From NCBI GenBank assembly GCA_013398015.1, contig VZRR01012752.1, positions 1,941,680-2,005,679 of the forward strand: a stretch of 64,000 bases of DNA. The letters run 5' to 3'. The translations under genes were made by a program, and so were the position numbers. Source of the DNA: Oreocharis arfaki. Lineage: Eukaryota; Chordata; Aves; Passeriformes; Paramythiidae. Positions 62,001 through 64,000 of the stretch are shown here, one piece after another; position 1 is the stretch's first letter; each line of letters begins with the position of its first letter. The notes beneath the pieces are model-generated. The model saw only the letters and a program-made list of their open reading frames with translations. It ran no database searches and was not told the origin of the DNA.

Positions 62001-63593
62001 AGTTCCCAGTGTCTCTGGTGATAAATCCATATCATCAAGTTTTACTTCAGTAGCTTCTACTTTTTCAGCTTTTATATCAACTAAAAGGTCGTGAACTTCC
62101 ACATGCACTCCTCCTCCTCCGGGTCTTTCAGCAGTTCCAAGCACATCATCTGACACCTTTGTAGCCATGAGCAAGTCCCTCGTATCTGTACTGACAGGGT
62201 AATCTGTTTCACTTTCTGGACTTTGACTTTGTGAAAGATCTTCTATCTCTCGAATTTCCATTCCACCTTTTGCTCCTGTTGTCTGAGAGGAGAGACCTGA
62301 GATGGTGCTCACATTCCCCTTCTTCCCCTTTTTTATGTTTTCTTCCTCTTGCCTTTGATACTCTTCATACATTTTTGCTAGATATTCCTTGTGAGCTTCA
62401 TATGTAACCTTAAAAAGAAAAGAACAGATTACGTGGATGAATATACACTAGATGAACTGGGCAAAAACTAGCAAGATTGTTAAGAACATATTAAGTACAG
62501 CTTACAAAGTGTTTGGCAAGAAAAAAAGCCGCCTTGACATGAATAGCGACAGCCACCAGATGGCACTAAATCACTTTACATCTAATATTACAATGTCGTT
62601 ACTGCCTTTGGGGGTTACCAGTATTTAAAAAAAAAATCTATGAGCTGTTTCTTACCTTGGAATGAGCTATAGAAAGAGTATCCACCCACACTCTCCAGCC
62701 TCCCCATTCATACTTTATTGCATGGTACAAGAGAATACGGAAAATGTTGTAAACCATCTCTGTGATCTTCTGCTCTTCAGAGTTCTTAGGATTAATGTAT
62801 CCCAGAGAAAACATCCAGTCCTGCCACACTGAACACTGAAGTAAACATCTAAAGTGAAATAATTAGTTCAAAATATATCCAAACAAAGCTTCTTTATTTT
62901 AACATTACGATGGTTAAGATGGAAGGAACATCATCTCTGTTAGATGATCAATGTTAGGAATAAACTTAAAAATACTTCATTATGAATAATAAATTAAAGT
63001 ATACTATAGAGAAGAATCCAGTATTAGTTACTGAACTAAGAAAAGTTACCACCAACATATTAAATTTATTTTAAATATGTTTAATTTATTACAGAGTATA
63101 AAACTTTACAGAGAATATATCAGATTGCTACTACTCAGAAATCAAGGACAAGAAAATACTATTTGTATTGACATACCTTCTGTTTTCACGGCTATTACTA
63201 AAGAGTTTTATCATATCAGATAAGAACAAACGCCGAACTTCCATCAGCTCTGCACTTGGTGTGGAGTTTTTTAGCAGCGTTGCCACCACCTTAAGAATCA
63301 CTTTGAAAGAATAAATTAGTTATGTAAAGCACTTTACCAATGTTAAAAAAAAAAATAATTGCTGACAGCCACTAATGTAAGAGGTAACAGAAACCCATAT
63401 GTATCTAAGATACATGAATGAATTGTTCTCACTTTCTGAACCATCATTTCAAAAAACCCCACAACCTCTAGGTGATACATTTATCAAACAAACATAATAT
63501 ATTGTCCTTACTTGGATTCTGAATTTTCACTGTTGAGTCTGGCTCTGGATGTGGTTTATGAACAACTTGGGTGCATACTTGTTCTGTCAAAAT
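12176..63593 (-). CDS. NBEA: neurobeachin, internal part of gene (16 exons, both ends outside window)
   Basis: Sixteen minus-strand exons join in one open frame of 3,337 bases with GT-AG boundaries throughout. In order they are 63512-63593, 63177-63300, 62656-62848, 61386-62408, 59307-59524, 57661-57814, 50948-50956, 48244-48424, 47474-47604, 46072-46179, 44302-44470, 42804-42899, 29754-30192, 18296-18450, 14182-14308 and 12176-12303. The product matches neurobeachin as I remember it, for example GFRGMPMTEEQRRQFSPGPR and SLNFSEIEAEKNMSSGGLMR. Neurobeachin is a large BEACH-WD40 scaffold on Golgi and endosomal membranes. It binds the PKA RII subunit and supports delivery of receptors to synapses. 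The paralogue LRBA shares the conserved blocks, but the variable linkers here (the 61.4-62.4 kb and 29.8-30.2 kb exons) read as NBEA. The coding part enters phase-open at both ends, so neither start nor stop codon is present. Length and order fit the mammalian protein. Confidence 0.96.
12304..14181 (-). other. NBEA intron, 1.9 kb
   Basis: Ordinary AT-rich intron sequence. The stretch from about 13885 to 14125, next to the exon ending at 14182, contains several CpG and TAAT-type words and no repeat signature; it may be conserved. Nothing else is seen. Confidence 0.7.
14182..14308 (-). CDS. NBEA: NBEA exon 15 of window, with serine run (127 bases)
   Basis: It joins as GAVDSG followed by nine consecutive Ser codons, then FVNGATSKNLPAVQTVAPMP and EDSAENM plus AG, before a GTACAC donor. 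The acceptor is GGGGGACAG. The serine run uses TCT, TCC, TCA and AGC, so it is not a pure trinucleotide repeat. This is the last part of the flexible linker before the DUF1088-like domain. Confidence 0.95.
14309..18295 (-). other. NBEA intron, 4.0 kb
   Basis: AT-rich intron with a short AT dinucleotide run near 15898-15909 and a poly-A run at 17423-17442. Frames of up to 109 codons are open on the minus strand near 16.2-16.5 kb, but they show no recognisable protein pattern and no plausible splice context. Confidence 0.75.
17423..17442. repeat. poly-A run (20 bases)
   Basis: Uninterrupted run of 20 A on the plus strand inside an NBEA intron, 60 bases after a T10 run. It is not attached to a recognisable retrotransposon. 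Confidence 0.9.
18296..18450 (-). CDS. NBEA: NBEA exon 14 of window (155 bases)
   Basis: It begins with the split Arg codon (AG+G), then SVVVPVKKPPLGSLAVTTVG, and a Gly/Ala/Thr-rich low-complexity stretch ending ATPKSMINTT plus one base at GTATTG. The acceptor is TTTCTCCACAG. The composition suggests a flexible linker before the DUF1088-like domain. The mammalian sequence I recall differs by only a few residues. Confidence 0.95.
20992..21050 (-). mobile_element. CR1 LINE 3'-end fragment (short, decayed)
   Basis: The plus strand reads ATAGAATCAGTTTGATTTGG followed by AAGGGACCCTTAAGAGCCCA. This resembles the reverse complement of an avian CR1 3' end (…AGAATCATAGAATGGTTTGG… AAGGGACCTT…), placing the element on the minus strand. 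Only the tail is recognisable and it is diverged. Confidence 0.5.
25930..26470. promoter_or_regulatory. candidate conserved non-coding element (intronic enhancer-like island)
   Basis: Within very AT-rich, CpG-poor intron this stretch carries about 17 CpG dinucleotides between 26100 and 26470 by my count. It has balanced base composition, no repeat signature and dense transcription-factor-like words (CAATTAG, CATTAAAG, CATTACGG, TTGATAAAA). No NBEA exon is missing between the flanking exons, and the frames open across it are unremarkable. This appearance is typical of deeply conserved vertebrate enhancers. NBEA introns are a known type of regulatory landscape for the developmental gene MAB21L1. 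Function is inferred from composition only. Confidence 0.5.
29754..30192 (-). CDS. NBEA: NBEA exon 13 of window (439 bases)
   Basis: The acceptor is TTTTGCTGCAG; the split codon G+AG gives Glu. The exon reads ETPTVFPENIKDKETPTPVE, and a Ser/Thr/Glu-rich, probably disordered stretch follows (SSIPHTDSGIGDEQ, SELLSTLSSEVKKSQESLTE). A conserved segment comes next, KGINVKEILKSLVAAPVEIA, ending PMQFHSFD plus AG before GTATAT. Ser/Thr-Pro and acidic Ser sites are frequent. Choosing the acceptor that leaves AGACACC rather than ACACC keeps the frame with the previous exon. Confidence 0.96.
32100..33400 (+). mobile_element. ancient CR1-type LINE remnant (reverse-transcriptase region)
   Basis: A heavily mutated copy on the plus strand. 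At 32580-32660 the order TGGGACCTATTTTGTT… AAATTTGCTGATGACAAAAT reproduces the CR1 reverse-transcriptase stretch that encodes a GPILFN-like motif followed by KFADDTK; here it decodes as KFADDKIM. Further on, GAGAAGGACTTGGA (near 32810) and GGAATACTGTGTACACTTTT (near 32970) match later conserved CR1 blocks in the right order. The frame is broken by many stops and indels. Edges are approximate; the 5' edge (32100-32560) is weakly supported. Confidence 0.65.
40981..41010. repeat. (ATATT)n microsatellite
   Basis: About five and a half tandem ATATT units, with a slight irregularity at the 3' end. Possible length polymorphism; intronic. Confidence 0.9.
41382..41493. repeat. A/C-rich low-complexity tract
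   Basis: About 110 bases almost without G or T on the plus strand, made of AAAAC, AAACC and CAAA units and ending in (CAAA)n then C7. Similar shorter tracts occur at 42181-42212 and 53090-53135. On the transcribed minus strand these are T/G-rich. Confidence 0.85.
42547..42571. repeat. T12 plus (GTT)4 simple repeat
   Basis: T12 followed by four GTT units, on the plus strand in the NBEA intron just before the 42804-42899 exon. Confidence 0.85.
42804..42899 (-). CDS. NBEA: NBEA exon 12 of window (96 bases)
   Basis: The acceptor is TTTCTCCACAG and the donor GTAATA. Joined to the previous exon it reads VVVIPSIPHPSLNHGFLAKL, then IPEQSFAHSFYK plus one base. Its 96 bases are a multiple of three and the phase is 1 on both sides, so it is a potential in-frame cassette. 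It is followed by a 12.6-kb intron. Confidence 0.94.
42900..44301 (-). other. NBEA intron, 1.4 kb
   Basis: AT-rich intron with a short GATA run near 43135-43152 and a T run near 44028-44038. Nothing else is recognised. Confidence 0.75.
44302..44470 (-). CDS. NBEA: NBEA exon 11 of window (169 bases)
   Basis: It begins DDSKQAQFLALAVVYFISVL after the acceptor GGCACAG. It continues MVSKYRDILEPQRETARSGG and ends RNIRQEINSPTST plus one base at GTAAAT. The hydrophobic stretch LALAVVYFISVLMV is part of a helix in the soluble fold; I do not read it as a membrane segment. The GC content is higher than in the other exons. Confidence 0.96.
44471..46071 (-). other. NBEA intron, 1.6 kb
   Basis: The part 44640-45140 has a higher GC content than its surroundings and a 122-codon minus-strand frame with no recognisable protein pattern; I treat it as non-coding. 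The last ~500 bases before the exon at 46072 contain TAAT-rich, repeat-free sequence that may be conserved. Confidence 0.7.
46072..46179 (-). CDS. NBEA: NBEA exon 10 of window (108 bases)
   Basis: Thirty-six codons, phase 0 at both ends, preceded by a run of T and the acceptor TTTTAG, followed by GTGAGT. It reads TPLENVPGNLSPIKDPDRLL, then QDVDINRLRAVVFRDV. It is a conserved NBEA segment. Being a multiple of three, it could be skipped without frameshift. Confidence 0.96.
46180..47473 (-). other. NBEA intron, 1.3 kb
   Basis: AT-rich intron. The plus-strand A run at 46182-46191 is the pyrimidine tract of the exon ending at 46179 when read on the minus strand. No other feature is seen. Confidence 0.75.
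47474..47604 (-). CDS. NBEA: NBEA exon 9 of window (131 bases)
   Basis: The exon reads VCCVAVRNCLECRQRQRERV, then NKTSLIGGKNQDALQGVTAS, and ends AAAK at a GTAACT donor. The first half (Cys-rich VCCVAVRNCLECRQRQR) is invariant in the family. The second half is a variable linker; the mammalian version I recall differs at most positions there. The frame stays open into the intron for another 24 codons, but the next exon joins in phase at the donor used here. Confidence 0.94.
47605..48243 (-). other. NBEA intron, 0.6 kb
   Basis: Short AT-rich intron between the exons at 48244-48424 and 47474-47604. Nothing is seen apart from splice sites. Confidence 0.75.
48244..48424 (-). CDS. NBEA: NBEA exon 8 of window (181 bases)
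   Basis: It begins TELENIEVTQGMSAETAVTF after the acceptor TTTAAAG. It continues LSRLMAMVDVLVFASSLNFS and ends GGLMRQCLRL plus one base before GTAAGT. This is one of the best conserved blocks of the NBEA/LRBA family. The one leftover base (G) joins TT of the next exon to make Val. Confidence 0.97.
48425..50947 (-). other. NBEA intron between microexon and next exon, 2.5 kb
   Basis: AT-rich intron with a TATA run near 49480-49501 and an assembly gap set inside a T homopolymer at 50290-50365. The exon at 48424 is preceded by a modest acceptor (CTTTTAAAG). Confidence 0.75.
50309..50346. other. assembly gap (38 N) inside a T homopolymer
   Basis: A run of 19 T (50290-50308) precedes the Ns and 19 T (50347-50365) follow. 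The true length of the T tract is unknown. The gap lies about 580 bases downstream of the microexon on the transcribed strand. Confidence 0.98.
50948..50956 (-). CDS. NBEA: NBEA 9-base microexon (Gly-Ser-Lys)
   Basis: On the minus strand GGTTCTAAG is preceded by a pyrimidine/TGT-rich tract ending GCATGTCCAG and followed by GTTAGT. It encodes GSK, exactly the three residues expected between SPT (57661 side) and TELENIE (48424 side) in the neurobeachin sequence I remember. Phase is 0 on both sides. The upstream tract carries TGC and a TGCATG hexamer (50962-50967), resembling SRRM4- and RBFOX-type motifs found beside neuronal microexons. A second, stronger-looking donor (GTAAGT) lies 15 bases downstream and would give a 24-base version. 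Whether it is included is a matter of inference without transcripts. Confidence 0.85.
52971..53002. repeat. T-rich (TTTTC)n and poly-T run
   Basis: Three TTTTC-like units followed by about 17 T on the plus strand; simple repeat in intron. Confidence 0.85.
54380..54905 (+). mobile_element. old CR1-type LINE, 3' end (ancient amniote subfamily)
   Basis: The copy matches, in order, the 3' part of an ancient amniote CR1 as I recall it. GGAGATATGACTCAATCCTA with CAAAGTCATAAAGGATATGG lies near 54439-54478. GCTAAAAGTGTACGTAGCTT with CAAAAGAGATTAGATAAAG lies near 54641-54679. The tail GGGCTGACCCAGTGAGGCAG with CTTATGT lies near 54868-54895. Consensus copies have 'GGTCTGACCCAGTATGGCA…CTTATG' there. 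An 87-codon plus-strand frame at 54382-54645 falls within the copy and is a relic or chance frame. The element is old and intronic, antisense to NBEA. Confidence 0.75.
54985..55025 (-). mobile_element. CR1 3'-tail fragment, minus orientation
   Basis: The plus strand reads AACAGTATGGTTGGGGATGG followed by AAGGGATTCAGAAGAT. This is close to the reverse complement of a CR1 3' end (…AGAATGGTTGGGGTTGGAAGGGACCTC…GAGAT). It faces away from the CR1 copy that ends at 55345. Confidence 0.55.
55100..55144. repeat. 18-base inverted repeat (hairpin) with 9-base loop
   Basis: The left arm 55100-55117 and right arm 55127-55144 are complementary with one mismatch; the inner 13 pairs are perfect (TTCTTGATTTCCA against TGGAAATCAAGAA). 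The loop is TTTTCCACA. It sits between the two oppositely oriented CR1 tails. Confidence 0.9.
55145..55345 (+). mobile_element. CR1 LINE, 5'-truncated 3' end, plus orientation
   Basis: Runs from GTGGTGAGGCTGACTGAGGA through TCTGAGGGAGGTGATGGAGT, CTGGGCAACTGGCTTTAGGT and GAGTGTTGGACCAGGTGACC to the tail ACCATTCTGTGATTCTGTGA. Order and sequence fit the 3' untranslated end of an avian CR1, including the characteristic short tandem ATTCTGTG tail. It is 5'-truncated, as most CR1 copies are. A 70-codon plus-strand frame (55047-55259) overlaps it by chance. Confidence 0.88.
57661..57814 (-). CDS. NBEA: NBEA exon 6 of window (154 bases)
   Basis: The acceptor is TTCTTGCAG and the donor GTAAGT. The split codon AG+T gives Ser. 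The exon reads SHSTKSVMDFVNSNENIIFV, then HNTIHLISQMVDNIIIACGG, and ends LLSAATSPT in phase 0. It is a conserved hydrophobic helical segment of neurobeachin. The next constitutive exon, 48244-48424, is also phase 0, so the 9-base microexon between them can be included or skipped without frame change. Confidence 0.96.
57815..59306 (-). other. NBEA intron, 1.5 kb
   Basis: AT-rich intron. The 160-codon minus-strand frame at 58991-59473 is exon 59307-59524 read on into this intron; the part after the GTGGGT donor is not conserved and is not coding. Nothing else is recognised. Confidence 0.8.
59307..59524 (-). CDS. NBEA: NBEA exon 5 of window (218 bases)
   Basis: It begins after the acceptor AG (59525-59526) and reads AIQGRSVTQQDRDLRVDLGF, then RGMPMTEEQRRQFSPGPRTT. 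It ends LLFALETDVHVWR plus two bases before a GTGGGT donor. The sequence is almost identical to the mammalian protein as I recall it, with conservative changes in the first residues. It returns from the disordered linker into the conserved helical domain shared by NBEA and LRBA. Confidence 0.96.
59525..61385 (-). other. NBEA intron, 1.9 kb
   Basis: AT-rich intron. The first ~330 bases next to the exon (59525-59860) have a higher GC content and open chance frames on both strands. No transposon or RNA gene was recognised. Confidence 0.75.
61386..62408 (-). CDS. NBEA: NBEA exon 4 of window: large linker exon with PKA-anchoring helix (1,023 bases)
   Basis: This is the largest exon in the window, 341 codons, phase 0 at both ends. 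It starts VTYEAHKEYLAKMYEEYQRQ and ends KEIRKIQTTTTTQ before a GTAAAT donor. The N-terminal ~35 residues are charged and helical. The rest is acidic, Ser/Thr-rich and probably disordered, with many S/T-rich phospho-acceptor-like stretches (for example DLSQSQSPESETDYP). At exon residues ~143-164 (61917-61982) an amphipathic segment, VEVESLLDNVYSAAVEKLQN, fits the RII-binding helix that makes neurobeachin an A-kinase anchoring protein. The helix assignment rests on the pattern and on the known approximate position in the mammalian protein. The exon length is a multiple of three, so skipping it would keep frame but remove PKA anchoring. Confidence 0.97.
61917..61982 (-). other. NBEA: candidate PKA RII-binding amphipathic helix within NBEA
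   Basis: About 22 residues (VEVESLLDNVYSAAVEKLQN, then NV) place Val, Leu and Ala on one face at i, i+3/i+4 spacing and Glu, Asp, Asn on the other. There is no Pro or Gly inside. It is the only clear amphipathic helix in the acidic linker. Neurobeachin is an established AKAP with an RII site near residue ~1,100 in the mouse protein. By my rough count of the remaining protein this segment lies at about that position. Confidence 0.7.
62409..62655 (-). other. NBEA intron, 247 bases
   Basis: Very short intron; GTAAGA donor and TTTTTAAG acceptor. Nothing else is seen. Confidence 0.85.
62656..62848 (-). CDS. NBEA: NBEA exon 3 of window (193 bases)
   Basis: The acceptor is TTTAG at 62849-62850 and the donor is GTAAGA. 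It reads RCLLQCSVWQDWMFSLGYIN and continues through ITEMVYNIFRILLYHAIKYE to WRVWVDTLSIAHSK, ending in phase 0. The Trp-rich WGGWRVWVDTL block is typical of the conserved region before the BDCP linker. Introns on both sides are very short (328 and 247 bases), so this forms a compact exon cluster with its neighbours. Confidence 0.96.
62849..63176 (-). other. NBEA intron, 328 bases
   Basis: Short AT-rich intron; GTATGT donor and CACTTTAG acceptor. Nothing else is seen. Confidence 0.85.
63177..63300 (-). CDS. NBEA: NBEA exon 2 of window (124 bases)
   Basis: The exon begins right after the acceptor AG at 63301-63302 and ends at a GTATGT donor. Joined to the previous exon it reads MILKVVATLLKNSTPSAELM, then EVRRLFLSDMIKLFSNSRENR. 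This is a helical, highly conserved stretch of neurobeachin and LRBA. It leaves two bases (AG), which complete an Arg codon in the next exon. The intron to the previous exon is only 211 bases. Confidence 0.94.
63301..63511 (-). other. NBEA intron, 211 bases
   Basis: The shortest intron in the window; GTAAGG donor and TTCAAAG acceptor. Nothing else is seen. Confidence 0.85.
63512..63593 (-). CDS. NBEA: NBEA exon 1 of window (82 bases)
   Basis: On the minus strand the exon follows a T-rich acceptor ending TTTTTTAG and stops at a GTAAGG donor. It reads ILTEQVCTQVVHKPHPEPDS and ends TVKIQNP plus one base. That base completes a Met codon with the next exon. This is the end of the conserved N-terminal armadillo-like part of neurobeachin, before the variable linker. 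The upstream reading phase is inferred as 0 from the family sequence. Confidence 0.9.
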
Positions 63594-64000
63594 CTAAAAA
63601 AGAATATTAACTTCCTTTTACCATTTTTGATCAAACACTACAGCATTTCTTTGTTCATTTTTAAATTTGTTAAGAACATTTACCATGGCCACATGAAACT
63701 CCGTAAAAAAAAAAGATTAGGTAAAATATTTTAAATCTTGAAGAACGGCATAAAGCAATTCCTCTGTGCAGGGATCAAGATTTTCATGGTTGCACTGTGG
63801 CTGATTAGTTAACCTTTGAGTTCATTGCCTAAATATATAACGGTATTTTAAAGATATTCCATTCATATTTCTCATACTGTTATACACTCACAGATCAAAA
63901 TATCTTTCACAACCTATATACATCAATAATTATTCTCATACATTTTTCATCTATAACCAAACCGAATAATTCTTAAAACTGTGTTTGGTTTCCTCCAGCT
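63594..64000 (-). other. NBEA intron (5' side of window)
   Basis: AT-rich intron leading to the acceptor at 63594-63595. No exon is visible up to the window edge. Confidence 0.75.

Overview
The window is a piece of vertebrate nuclear DNA, almost certainly from a bird. It is AT-rich and intron-dominated, with few transposons. The repeats I recognise are CR1-type LINE fragments, including one with the avian-type 3' tail (…ATTCTGTGATTCTGTG). The reading frames that make sense are short, bounded by GT-AG splice sites, and join in phase into one known protein.

The whole window lies inside one gene on the minus strand: neurobeachin (NBEA), a giant BEACH-domain scaffold and protein-kinase-A anchoring protein of the neuronal secretory pathway. 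Sixteen consecutive internal exons are identifiable between 63593 and 12176. They total 3,337 coding bases (about 1,112 codons, roughly the middle third of the ~2,950-residue protein). One of them is a 9-base microexon (50948-50956, encoding Gly-Ser-Lys). The 5' part of the gene lies beyond 64000. The 3' part (rest of the DUF1088-like region, PH-BEACH, BEACH and WD40 domains) lies beyond position 1. No other gene was found; MAB21L1, which sits in an NBEA intron in vertebrates, is not in this window.

Layout from the gene's 5' side: 63.6-61.4 kb holds four closely spaced exons, ending with a 1,023-base exon for an acidic, low-complexity linker that contains the probable PKA RII-anchoring helix. 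59.5-57.7 kb holds two exons of a conserved helical segment. 57.7-48.4 kb is intron with two CR1-derived copies, an assembly gap and the microexon. 48.4-42.8 kb holds five exons. 42.8-30.2 kb is a long intron with an old CR1 reverse-transcriptase remnant. 30.2-29.8 kb is one 439-base exon. 29.8-18.5 kb is a long intron with a striking CpG-containing island at about 25.9-26.5 kb, probably a conserved regulatory element. 18.5-12.2 kb holds three exons, and 12.2-0 kb is intron with nothing coding that I can see.

I found no new gene system. The items most worth a second look are the microexon with its alternative downstream donor, the candidate conserved non-coding elements in the introns, and the pair of opposed CR1 tails with a hairpin between them. 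All homology statements rest on my recollection of neurobeachin and CR1 sequences; no search was run.
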